A DNA stretch of 64,000 bases from Paenibacillus sp. J31TS4. Its GTDB lineage: Bacteria; Bacillota; Bacilli; Paenibacillales; NBRC-103111. Position 1 is the stretch's first letter. Each line of letters begins with the position of its first letter. The translations under genes and the position numbers were made by a program. The DNA lies in contig NZ_BOSI01000001.1 in assembly GCF_018403265.1 (NCBI RefSeq), forward strand, positions 1,674,001 through 1,738,000. The letters run 5' to 3'. Under the pieces are notes generated by a model. That model ran no database searches. It was given only the letters and a program-made list of their open reading frames with translations, and was not told where the DNA came from. Shown here in pieces: positions 1-7,248 of this stretch.

Positions 1-196
1 GATCGTGGACGAAGGTCTTCTCGATGATCCCGATGACAAACTCGGCATCCTTCGGCAGAAACTCGTAATCTGGACTATCCAGGTCGCGGAGGAATCTTTC
101 GCAGCTCTGGACAAGCTCCTTGCATGCAACCTTCCTCCCCTCGACAATGGACCGGGCGTATTCGATTACGGAATCATGGTGCTTGAATTGACTCAT
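1..196 (-). CDS. Phage terminase large subunit, N-terminal fragment
   Basis: Only the first 65 codons are in the window; the gene continues off the left edge. The peptide starts MSQFKHHDSVIEYARSIVEG and continues with a RKVACKELVQSCERFLRDL segment, which matches the N-terminal pattern of HK97/P27-associated large terminases (the YA..V..G...A......C.RHL.DL signature). The ATPase and nuclease motifs would lie outside the window. The ATG overlaps the small-subunit stop as ATGA, so the two are translationally coupled. In the family this protein is the packaging motor and the nuclease that cuts concatemeric DNA. Confidence 0.85.
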   Translation of the reverse strand, partial: MSQFKHHDSVIEYARSIVEGRKVACKELVQSCERFLRDLDSPDYEFLPKDAEFVIGIIEKTFVHD

Positions 197-558
197 CCCA
201 TCTCACTCAGCGCTGCCGCAAGCGCTGACTTGCCTTTTTTCTCGACCGTCACGGTCTCCAGGGACTTCGGATTAAGGCAAAGGCGGTCGGAGTACGCCAG
301 CAGGTCTTTTCGCAAAGATTCAAGCGTTGCCACGATTGGCGCCTTCTTCGCACCACCGTCAGCCGTACTTACCTGGTATCGCATCCCGCCATTCACAAAG
401 CGCTCAGTGATCATGTTGTACTGAACCACGAGCTCTGCGTAAACCTTAATCAGCGGATCGTATTCCGGCTTGTAAACGCCGAGCGCCTTCATGTCAGAAA
501 CGGTCCGATCGATCACCAGTTGCTGAGCAGCCAACGCTTTTTCTCCTGCCTTCGACAT
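193..558 (-). CDS. Phage terminase small subunit, P27 family
   Basis: 121 aa. The order (DNA-binding helical N-terminus, a central Y..L..QY segment, a GGMRYQV turn, then a C-terminal part with LCLNPKSLETV) matches P27-type small terminases, which recognise the packaging site and recruit the large subunit. It lies directly upstream of terL and downstream of an HNH gene, the classic packaging order. The start is supported by GGGAGGTGAGGCG before ATG. The 72 bp between this start and the HNH stop are non-coding and could hold the cos/pac site. The family call rests on pattern recognition. Confidence 0.85.
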   Translation of the reverse strand: MSKAGEKALAAQQLVIDRTVSDMKALGVYKPEYDPLIKVYAELVVQYNMITERFVNGGMRYQVSTADGGAKKAPIVATLESLRKDLLAYSDRLCLNPKSLETVTVEKKGKSALAAALSEMG

Positions 559-630
559 CGCCTCACCTCCCGAAAAAAGTTTTGAAAGCTCGCTCTATTG
601 GAAAAGGGTCCCCAGCCCGGTCCCAAAGCT

Positions 631-933
631 CTAGGGTGCTGCACTCTGAGGGAGGGGGGATACCTTCTCCCGCCACCGTTCGCCAGCCTCAGTCAATACG
701 CCCGTCGTCCGGTCATGCATCTTGTCGTGGCATGGATTACACAGGCTCACAAGGTTGGGGCTCACTAGTGCAAGCTCCGGATGCCGTTCCAGTGGATTGA
801 TATGATGAACCGTTGCGGCTGCCGTAGACCGGCCGTACCGCTTGCACTCCTGGCACAGGTATTCGTCACGCCTCAGGATCTTCTCTCGTTTGGTCTTCCA
901 GCGTGTCGACTTGTAGAATGATTGCGGCACCAC
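631..933 (-). CDS. Phage HNH endonuclease next to the terminase genes
   Basis: About 100 aa from a GTG at 933, chosen because AGGGAGGT lies six bases upstream; an in-frame upstream ATG has no such site. The product carries CQEC, then TVHHINPLERHP and CNPCHDKMH: a zinc-binding CxxC...CxxC frame around an HNH beta-beta-alpha-metal nuclease core. HNH proteins encoded beside terS/terL are required, with terminase, for cos cleavage in several HK97-like phages, and the position here fits that role. Specific DNA target unknown. Confidence 0.88.
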   Translation of the reverse strand: MVPQSFYKSTRWKTKREKILRRDEYLCQECKRYGRSTAAATVHHINPLERHPELALVSPNLVSLCNPCHDKMHDRTTGVLTEAGERWREKVSPLPQSAAP

Positions 934-1052
934 GCAGCACCTCCCTGTCATAGACACAGCCTGTCCGGTATGGTATATTATACCTGCCTGCGGAAGCACC
1001 GCGGCCTAAGCTCAGTCCGGAAGCACCGGCTGGGCTTTTTAATTTGCAAACG

Positions 1053-1077
1053 AAAAGACCGCCCCGAAGGACGGTCT
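1053..1077 (-). terminator. Candidate terminator downstream of the ArpU/RinA-like gene
   Basis: AGACCG pairs with CGGTCT around a CGAA-type loop, with two further pairs beyond one mismatch. Read on the - strand the stem is followed by TTTTCG. It would end transcription from the activator gene before the packaging genes. The U-tract is short, so strength is uncertain. A second GC-rich imperfect hairpin with TTTTT on the + side lies at about 1009-1040. Confidence 0.5.
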
Positions 1078-1182
1078 ACCCAAATAAGGAGGTCGGTTAT
1101 AGGCGGCACGCTTTGTCTCCTACTTCCGACACTAGCATAATACCACGGAAAGTGACGTCAAAAGTATCATGATAGTATCATT

Positions 1183-1602
1183 TCAACGCCAACCGATTCG
1201 ATCTGACACGGCTTGAACAATCCCGTCTCTCCACCGAATCGCCGTAATCCGGCTAATGCCCAGCTGCATGGCGATACCATCCCACGTGAGCTGCTGCGGT
1301 CGTGTCCAGTACTTCAGCTTCACCAGTTGCTGCCGGTCTTCCGGGAGTGCAGCGTAAACGGATTGGATGGCGTCGTGAATGCGTTCCAGGTTCTCCAGCT
1401 TCCGGTGACTGGTTAGCAGAACGGCTACGCGGCTGGTAGGATCGCCCGGAAGATTGCTCTTCCCGCCGCCGACGTTTTCGTCCGTCGTTCCCGATCCGTG
1501 GATGATCTCGTTCTTCAGCCGAATGATTTCCCGGCCGGTTTCGTGAAAGGTGTACAGTTCCGACTCCACATGCTTGAACGTGCTCTTTCGGATCGCCATC
1601 AT
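1183..1602 (-). CDS. ArpU/RinA-like phage late transcription regulator
   Basis: 139 aa from the ATG at 1602, preceded by GGAGGGATAGAC; the longer in-frame extension upstream is a shadow of the helicase gene. The C-terminal half has LPEDRQQLVKLKYW followed by LTWDGIAMQLGISRITAIRW, a sigma-70 region-4-like helix-turn-helix typical of ArpU/RinA phage activators. These sit at the end of the replication module and switch on the late packaging and structural genes, exactly its place here (next genes HNH, terS, terL). The stop of the helicase gene is two bases upstream, so the two are co-transcribed. Confidence 0.8.
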   Translation of the reverse strand: MMAIRKSTFKHVESELYTFHETGREIIRLKNEIIHGSGTTDENVGGGKSNLPGDPTSRVAVLLTSHRKLENLERIHDAIQSVYAALPEDRQQLVKLKYWTRPQQLTWDGIAMQLGISRITAIRWRDGIVQAVSDRIGWR

Positions 1603-1604
1603 GT

Positions 1605-2975
1605 CTATCCCTCCAGTTTCGAAATTCTCGCTTTTACGGCATCCATCAGCGCGTCCTGCCCTGCCGCTTTTGACTCCAGCGCCTCCATGGCGTCCTCGTC
1701 CATCGTTCCCTCGGTGACCAGGTGATGGATGATCACGTTCCGGGTTTGGCCCTGCCGGTACAGCCTGGCGTTGGCCTGCTGGTAGAGTTCCAGGCTCCAC
1801 GTGAGGCCGAACCATACGATCACGCTGCCACCGTCCTGCAGGTTGAGGCCGTGGCCGGCGCTTGCCGGGTGTACGGCGAGGATCGGGATTCGGCCGGCGT
1901 TCCACTCGGCGATGTCCCTCGTCCCGTCCGCACCTTTTCTCAAGGTTCGGGTTTTCGGGAACCGCTTCTTGATCCGCTCGAGGTCGTGCTGGTAGGAGTA
2001 GAACACCAGGACCGGATGACCGTTTGCCGCCTCGATCACGTCCTCAAGCGCGTCCAGCTTCCCGTCGTGGATTTGGCGGACGCCGCGATTCTCGTCGTAG
2101 ACGGCCCCGTTCGCCAGCTGCAGCAGCTTGTTGGACAGGACGGCGGCCGAAGAAGCCACCACATCCCCGCCAAGGAAGGGAAGCAGCAGATCCTGCTCCA
2201 GCTGCTTGTACTTTGCCTTCGATGCCTCATCCATCCGGATCGGTACCACGCGCGGGATCGACTCCGGCAGCTCAAGCCAGTCTTCGGCCTTCATGCTGAT
2301 CGCGATGTCTCCAATCGCTTCGTAAATCCGCTCTTCCGCCTCTTTCTTCTCCTTCCACTCGTAGACCACGTGCCCGCTGCGGGCGCCGGCGGTAAAGTAG
2401 CGGTCGCGGAATCCGGTAATCGTTTTGCCCAGCCGCTCGCCCTGGTCGATCAAGTACATCTGCGCCCATAGATCCATCAGGCTGTTTGGTGCCGGCGTGC
2501 CGGTCAGCCCAATCACCCGCTGCATCATCGGCCGCACCCGGCGAAGGGCGCGGAAGCGTTTGGAGTTACTTGCTTTGAAACTAGAGAGCTCGTCGATCAC
2601 AACCGTATCAAACGGCCACTTACTCCCGGTCATGCTCACCAGCCATTCCACGTTCTCGCGGTTGATGATGTACAAGTCCGCGTCCGCCTTCAGCGCGCGT
2701 TCCCGCTGCTTCCGGTCGCCCAGGATTTTGCTGATCCGCAGATGCTTCAAGTGGTCCCACTTTTGCGATTCCCGGGCCCATGTATCGTCAGCCACTCGAA
2801 GCGGGGCGATGATCAAGGCCTTGCCGATATCGAACCGGTCGAACAGCAGCTCATTGAGAGCCGTCAGCGTGATCACTGTCTTGCCTAGGCCCATTTCTAG
2901 AAAGAGCGGGATGAAGGGCTCGTCCAGGATGCGGGCTGTTGCATATTCCTGATACTTGTGCGGCTTATATCTCAT
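1605..2975 (-). CDS. SNF2/DEAD-like phage DNA helicase
   Basis: 456 aa from the ATG at 2975 (GGAGG nine bases upstream; an ATG 21 bases further up lies before that site). The N-terminal RecA lobe has HKYQEYA (Q-motif-like), the Walker A region LEMGLGKTVITL and a Walker B VIDELSSFK. LTGTPAPN follows as motif III. The C-terminal lobe has motif V/VI residues including GHGLNLQ and QQANARLYRQGQT. This is the compact SNF2-type helicase found in replication modules of Firmicutes siphophages beside VRR-NUC genes. Role: remodelling or unwinding during phage replication or recombination; the exact step is unproven. Confidence 0.92.
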   Translation of the reverse strand: MRYKPHKYQEYATARILDEPFIPLFLEMGLGKTVITLTALNELLFDRFDIGKALIIAPLRVADDTWARESQKWDHLKHLRISKILGDRKQRERALKADADLYIINRENVEWLVSMTGSKWPFDTVVIDELSSFKASNSKRFRALRRVRPMMQRVIGLTGTPAPNSLMDLWAQMYLIDQGERLGKTITGFRDRYFTAGARSGHVVYEWKEKKEAEERIYEAIGDIAISMKAEDWLELPESIPRVVPIRMDEASKAKYKQLEQDLLLPFLGGDVVASSAAVLSNKLLQLANGAVYDENRGVRQIHDGKLDALEDVIEAANGHPVLVFYSYQHDLERIKKRFPKTRTLRKGADGTRDIAEWNAGRIPILAVHPASAGHGLNLQDGGSVIVWFGLTWSLELYQQANARLYRQGQTRNVIIHHLVTEGTMDEDAMEALESKAAGQDALMDAVKARISKLEG

Positions 2976-3225
2976 GGATCGCTTCCTCCGAATCAATCAC
3001 CCGGACATCGAAGCCCAGCACCTTCAACTCTTCATGCCGCTTGACCTGCAGCGGGCGCGGTTTCTCTCCGGGAGCCTTGACCTCCACGAACACCACGCGC
3101 CCACCGGGTAGCAGGCAGATGCGATCCGGCACGCCGGCCGTTCCTGGCGACTCCCACTTCCAGCACTTGCCGCCCTGCTGGCGGATATGGTTGACGAGCT
3201 TTCGCTCGATTGCTGATTCTCGCAT
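2965..3225 (-). CDS. VRR-NUC domain nuclease
   Basis: 86 aa from the ATG at 3225 (GGAGG ten bases upstream). The whole protein is one VRR-NUC fold of the PD-(D/E)XK superfamily: an N-terminal ERKLVNHI helix, GVPDRICLL with the PD metal ligand, VVFVEVKAPGE with the ExK pair, then a Q on the following helix (LQVKRHEEL). It overlaps the helicase start by 11 bases. Phage VRR-NUC proteins are thought to act as structure-specific (Holliday-junction type) nucleases; that is family inference. Confidence 0.92.
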   Translation of the reverse strand: MRESAIERKLVNHIRQQGGKCWKWESPGTAGVPDRICLLPGGRVVFVEVKAPGEKPRPLQVKRHEELKVLGFDVRVIDSEEAIHEI

Positions 3226-3365
3226 TTGCTCACCGCCTCCAAGTGACGGTATCAGATGTATCAGAAAATTCCCTATACGTGCGTAATACGCGTTTAGCAT
3301 ACGTGCGCCCTGTACAGTTATCCCTTTTTACTATGCTAATTACTATTTCTCTATATAAGGGTATT

Positions 3366-3526
3366 TTACTGTTACTTCTGATACCGGAGAGCCCAAACCC
3401 TTGGTACGTAAGGCTTTTTCCGGTATCAGATACGCGACGTTTTACTGTTACTTACTGATACCATCTGTTACCGCTGGATATTCTTTACTGTTACTTTTTT
3501 GGGCTTACTGTTACCGTTACTGTTAC
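3366..3526. repeat. Iteron-like cluster, TTACTGTTAC repeats
   Basis: The decamer TTACTGTTAC occurs perfectly five times, at 3366-3375, 3442-3451, 3485-3494, 3505-3514 and 3517-3526, all in one orientation; the last overlaps the primase stop codon. A relative, TTACTGATAC, is at 3452-3461. A second word, CGGTATCAG, is at 3247-3255 and 3421-3429, with its inverse CTGATACCG at 3378-3386. They fill most of the roughly 300-bp gap between the primase and VRR-NUC genes, where no gene is apparent. Position and repetition suggest a replication origin or initiator-binding region; this is inference. Confidence 0.7.
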
Positions 3527-5871
3527 CTTCGAACGTATGCGGTTTGAAGCCCATACAACCGAAATTTCATCCGCCCGCTCTCCCGCTCCTGCCAGTCCAG
3601 CAGCCTCCGCAGGATGTCATAAATGGCCCTCGCCTCGCGGACGTTGAACTTGGCCGGGTCCTGGCCAAGGGCTTCTGCCCAGATCTCCGCGGCACACACT
3701 CGAGTCCGCGGGACATTCCCGGTCGGCGCCTCGAGGTACTGCCGCCGGGTCCATATGTCCATGCCGTCCCAGTCGTCCGGCAGCGGGGTCTCTAGGTATC
3801 GAACGATCAAGCCTTCCCGCGGGTCCTGCTCCATGTGCAGGCCTTGCACCCGCTCCGCTTCTTTCGCGGCTTCCCGATCCAGCTCCAAGGATTCCCCGGC
3901 CTTGTACAGGCGCAGCGCCTCCGCCCAGATTAACCCCACGAGCTCGTCCGTCAGATGATCCCAATGGCTATGTTCCCGCTTCTCCGGCTCCACGCTCACC
4001 GGCCAAAAGCGGCGGTTTCCCGTAGGATCACGTAAGAAATCGTGGTTGTTGGTCGTGCCGAAAAAGACGCACTTCCGCGGGAACTCGGACACTTGTCGGT
4101 CGTATGCCACCCGGTACCGGTCCTCCGTCTTCGAAAGAAACTGCTTGATCTCCTCGATCTCGAACTTTTTCATGGCCGCCAGCTCTCCGATCTCGAAGAT
4201 CCAGGAGCCTTGGAGATGTTCGCCGGCCTCCTTGTTCTCGAACGTCCGCAGGCTGTCGCTAAACCACTTCCGGCCGAGGCGGGCAAGCAGACTGCTCTTC
4301 CCGGCCCCCTGCGGCCCAACAAGGACAAGCATGTTGTCAAACTTGCACCCCGGCTCATATATTCGCTTCACGGCCGCCAGCAGCATCTTGCGCGTCACGG
4401 TCCGGACATAATGGGTATCCTCGGCGCCCAGGTAGGTTACAAATAGCCGGTCCACGCGGTTCACGCCGTCCCAGCGCTGCGCCTCGAGATACTCACGGAT
4501 CGGATGGAACGTATTCTTGTGGACCACTTCGGTAAAGGCGTTCTGGATGGTCGACGCCGATTTAAAATCATGGACCTTGCCGAAGTAATGCAGCATCCGC
4601 TTGTCGTCGGCGCCGAGCCACGGCTCGTAGTCCTGCCACGGCCGCTCCCGCTCCCGCCAGGGCAGCGGTTTCCGCAGCACTTCCGTATTGCCGAACGCGT
4701 CATACGCCAGCACGCCGGCGAACGGCCCGCTGGAGAGGATGATCTCCGCGTTCTTGGCCGTTGGGAGCGGCTTGCCGGTCTTGGGATGGACTTCGAGCTG
4801 GGTCAGCCAATCCGTGTCGTCATCGTCCAGCTCCAGATCGTCAAAGTCCTCAGTCAGCCGTACCTTCTTCACGGCGGGATCATTGGCAGCAAAGTCGAGC
4901 ATCGCCAGATAGCTTGGCATCTTGGTCTTGTTCGTCTTCTCACTGGCGTCCGCGTCCAGCTCGCCGAACTTGTGGATCCGGACCAGGTCGAAGATGTTAT
5001 GGCAATGGCCATCGTTCGCGGGGTCACTTTGGTGCTCGCTGTACGCCCACTGGTCGTCGTACACGCGCATTCCGCCGACTGAGGAGCCGCCGGCATAGGT
5101 CCAGCGGTCCTCGTGGCTTGTCGGGAGGTAGACGTCCGGGATGAACGTTTCAATGCCATCGGCGATCGTGTACAGCCGGCAGAACACTCCGATGACGCCC
5201 GGCTTCTCCGTCGGGTCGCCGAGCTTGTTCCGCATGGCCTCAAGGTGCTTGACGTCGTCCGGGTGCCGCGGCCACTGCATCGGATCCCGCCAGTCTTCGT
5301 ATTGCGCCAGCACATCTTCTACGCTGAGCGGCTCCCCGTCGACCTCGACCAGCTCTGGCTCCGCGTCGCGGCTGCAGCTGGGCAGGTACATGAGGCGGTG
5401 GACGTCAAAGGTCGTCCGGTCGAAGTAGTGCATGCCGATCTGGCCGGCCACCCACCGGCTGACGGCCGCGTGCTCATCCGGCGTCATCGCCCGGTCAACA
5501 GGGGCCACGACACGGTATTTGGGCGCTGCGGGCCGGTGGCCATGAGTGGAGTAAACGAAATAGGCCGAGCTGCCGAGGACCAAGTCGACGCTAAACAGGA
5601 AGTCGTCGTCCGCCTGGTCCGCGTCCAGCGTGAGCAGCCACCGGCTCTCGACGTTCTCTTTCTTCCGCCGCCCGCCTTTGACCAGCCCGCCGACAAATGC
5701 CCGGCCGTCCTTGACCTTGCCCTTCTCCGCGGTGCTCATGCGGTCATATTCCGCCATCGTCTCGCCAGTCCGCCGGACCTTCCGCAGCCGCTCGACGACC
5801 TCTGACCACTCTAGATATTCAGGTTTCCAGTTGGTATCGGCCCGGTTCCGGCCAAAAGATATATCCAGCAT
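3523..5871 (-). CDS. VapE/VirE-type phage primase-helicase
   Basis: 782 aa, normal for the family. The N-terminal third is an AEP-type primase: LLTLDADQADDD gives acidic metal ligands, STHGHRPAAPKYRVVAPVD is the following conserved strand, and a YLPSCS segment comes later. The C-terminal half is a VirE/superfamily-3-like helicase: LVGPQGAGKSSLL (Walker A, near residue 520), then FEIGELAAMKKFEIEEIKQF, and a CVFFGTTNNHDFLRDPTGNRR arginine-finger region. It would prime and unwind at the phage origin. Its stop codon is inside the TTACTGTTAC repeat cluster. Start ATG follows AGGAAGG. Confidence 0.93.
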   Translation of the reverse strand: MLDISFGRNRADTNWKPEYLEWSEVVERLRKVRRTGETMAEYDRMSTAEKGKVKDGRAFVGGLVKGGRRKKENVESRWLLTLDADQADDDFLFSVDLVLGSSAYFVYSTHGHRPAAPKYRVVAPVDRAMTPDEHAAVSRWVAGQIGMHYFDRTTFDVHRLMYLPSCSRDAEPELVEVDGEPLSVEDVLAQYEDWRDPMQWPRHPDDVKHLEAMRNKLGDPTEKPGVIGVFCRLYTIADGIETFIPDVYLPTSHEDRWTYAGGSSVGGMRVYDDQWAYSEHQSDPANDGHCHNIFDLVRIHKFGELDADASEKTNKTKMPSYLAMLDFAANDPAVKKVRLTEDFDDLELDDDDTDWLTQLEVHPKTGKPLPTAKNAEIILSSGPFAGVLAYDAFGNTEVLRKPLPWRERERPWQDYEPWLGADDKRMLHYFGKVHDFKSASTIQNAFTEVVHKNTFHPIREYLEAQRWDGVNRVDRLFVTYLGAEDTHYVRTVTRKMLLAAVKRIYEPGCKFDNMLVLVGPQGAGKSSLLARLGRKWFSDSLRTFENKEAGEHLQGSWIFEIGELAAMKKFEIEEIKQFLSKTEDRYRVAYDRQVSEFPRKCVFFGTTNNHDFLRDPTGNRRFWPVSVEPEKREHSHWDHLTDELVGLIWAEALRLYKAGESLELDREAAKEAERVQGLHMEQDPREGLIVRYLETPLPDDWDGMDIWTRRQYLEAPTGNVPRTRVCAAEIWAEALGQDPAKFNVREARAIYDILRRLLDWQERESGRMKFRLYGLQTAYVRR

Positions 5872-5885
5872 GGCGTTCGCCCTTC

Positions 5886-6068
5886 CTAAGCTGTTTCGGT
5901 GTCTATCTCAATGGCATCCAACCAGCCAATTACTTGACCCAAAAACGGGCCGTCGGACAGGATCTGAAAGGTAACGGTGCCGAAGAGCGGACTTGTTATT
6001 TTCCTTGCCTCTAGAACGGTCATCTGCTGCGGGCCGCCTTCAACATTGCGGATTATTTTGATTTTCAT
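5886..6068 (-). CDS. Small phage protein, unknown function
   Basis: 60 aa, not recognised. It begins MKIKIIRNVEGGPQQ and is acidic at the C-terminus, with no membrane segment. Coding is supported by AGGAGGATTCGG directly before the ATG and by its tight position (14 bases) ahead of the primase gene on the same strand. Confidence 0.65.
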   Translation of the reverse strand: MKIKIIRNVEGGPQQMTVLEARKITSPLFGTVTFQILSDGPFLGQVIGWLDAIEIDTETA

Positions 6069-6094
6069 CCGAATCCTCCTGGTATCTCAATAAT

Positions 6095-6391
6095 TCAGTC
6101 GGTGTTTACCGGCTGCCGTGCAAGCATAAGTTCCTTCGCGTCTTCCAAGGAGCGCATCAGGGCGTCGATCGATTCGACCCTCGCGAAAGTAATGCGTACC
6201 GGCGTTTCCTCGATCTCCCACCGGTTATCTGAACCGTAGGTGGTCACCGTGCCGATCTCGTTCGCCGTCTCCCGCTGTTTGAAGCATACCGTCCCGATCA
6301 CTTTCTCTTCGTCCAGAAAACCCCAACCTATTTCTACGTCGCCAAAGCCGAGCTCAACTTGTGCGGATTCTCCGATTTTTACGATTGGCAT
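6095..6391 (-). CDS. Small phage protein, unknown function
   Basis: 98 aa from the ATG at 6391, chosen because AGGAGGGCTAAT precedes it; upstream in-frame starts lack a site. Begins MPIVKIGESAQVELGFGD; predicted mostly beta with a C-terminal helix (IDALMRSLEDAKELMLA). No motif recognised. It lies in the replication gene string between the primase and DUF3310 genes. Confidence 0.65.
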   Translation of the reverse strand: MPIVKIGESAQVELGFGDVEIGWGFLDEEKVIGTVCFKQRETANEIGTVTTYGSDNRWEIEETPVRITFARVESIDALMRSLEDAKELMLARQPVNTD

Positions 6392-6419
6392 ATTAGCCCT
6401 CCTCATGTCATTCATCGAA

Positions 6420-6566
6420 TTACTTCAACCGCGCCGGCGGCGCGATCGGCTTCTTCCCGCGCTGAACGTCCAGCACATACCGCTTCCCGGCCACCATCAG
6501 AACCGTGGGAAGGCCGTCTCTGGCCTTCTCCACAGTCGCTTGCAGCTTATCGCCCCGCTTGCTCAT
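6420..6566 (-). CDS. 48-aa basic phage protein, unknown function
   Basis: Short gene with ATG at 6566 and TAA at 6420-6422; product starts MSKRGDKLQATVEKARDG and is strongly basic. GAGGGAACCCA lies before the ATG, and the ATG overlaps the stop of the upstream DUF3310 gene as ATGA, the same coupling used by other genes in this operon. No family recognised. Its size makes it easy to miss. Confidence 0.6.
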   Translation of the reverse strand: MSKRGDKLQATVEKARDGLPTVLMVAGKRYVLDVQRGKKPIAPPARLK

Positions 6567-7234
6567 TGGGTTCCCTCGATCAGCCGGTCAATGTACCAGC
6601 GCGCCTTCCGCAGGTCCTCAATCCCGTTCTTTCGCTTCCAGCGCCACAAATACTTGATCGCCGCGCCCGTGTTGTAGGCTTCGCCCGCGAGCAGACCAAC
6701 CGTGGCCGCCTCAATCGCCTCGATGCACTCGACGCTGCCGGCCGTGTAGTGTGCCGGATGATTCACCGGATCATTGATTACCGGATCTGCAGGCACGGGT
6801 GTTTCGGCTGGCGTGACGGCCGCCTCCAGCTTTTGTGGCGGCGTTTCCGTTTTCACCGGAGCAACAGTCTTTTTAGAAGTGGACTTTCCCTTTGTGGCTG
6901 GGGGCGTTTTGCCTTTCAATCCCCACTTTTTTATGTGATAGGCCAGAGTGTTCTTTTTCAGTCCCAGTTCCTTCTCGATCTGAACCACGGTTTTCCCCTT
7001 GTTCAGCTCCTCCTCGACAACCTCCTTGGTCAGCCCTCTCTTAATCCGATCGGTAAAGTCCATAGGCGGTTTAGGCGCTTTTTTCTGCGGCTTCCCGTCA
7101 GGCTTCCCGTCAGGCTTCCCGCCGGACTGGCGCAGCTTTTCCAGCTCTTCCGGCGGCAGTGTATATGTGGTAACTGGGCCGGCACCTTCCGACGGTTTCT
7201 CGAGCCCCATATTCCGAATCGGTGTACGTTCCAT
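6563..7234 (-). CDS. DUF3310 protein with an N-terminal helix-turn-helix
   Basis: 223 aa. The C-terminal third, NHPAHYTAGSVECIEAIEA ... AIKYLWRWKRKNGIEDLRKA, is a DUF3310 domain, a small phage domain of unknown function sometimes annotated as nucleotide kinase. Before it, residues of about 65-105 form an HTH (VVQIEKELGLKKNTLAYHI), followed by a Lys/Pro/Thr-rich linker. The N-terminus has a GKPDGKPDGK repeat encoded by a 12-bp tandem repeat at 7089-7124. Start ATG follows AGGAGGAAGAGTGAT. The HTH hints at DNA binding; whether this fusion is common is not known to me. Confidence 0.8.
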   Translation of the reverse strand: MERTPIRNMGLEKPSEGAGPVTTYTLPPEELEKLRQSGGKPDGKPDGKPQKKAPKPPMDFTDRIKRGLTKEVVEEELNKGKTVVQIEKELGLKKNTLAYHIKKWGLKGKTPPATKGKSTSKKTVAPVKTETPPQKLEAAVTPAETPVPADPVINDPVNHPAHYTAGSVECIEAIEAATVGLLAGEAYNTGAAIKYLWRWKRKNGIEDLRKARWYIDRLIEGTQ

Positions 7235-7248
7235 ATCACTCTTCCTCC

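Noticed and set aside
5-424. + strand frame at the left edge
   Set aside because: Overlaps the coupled terL/terS genes on the other strand; no homology.
1722-2471. Long + strand frame opposite the SNF2 helicase
   Set aside because: No ribosome site or recognisable domain; it mirrors a well-defined - strand gene in GC-rich DNA.
3366-3526. CRISPR-like array
   Set aside because: Repeats are only 10 bases with irregular spacing; consistent with iterons, not CRISPR.
7089-7124. 12-bp tandem repeat as a regulatory element
   Set aside because: It is in frame and encodes the GKPD repeats of the DUF3310 protein.
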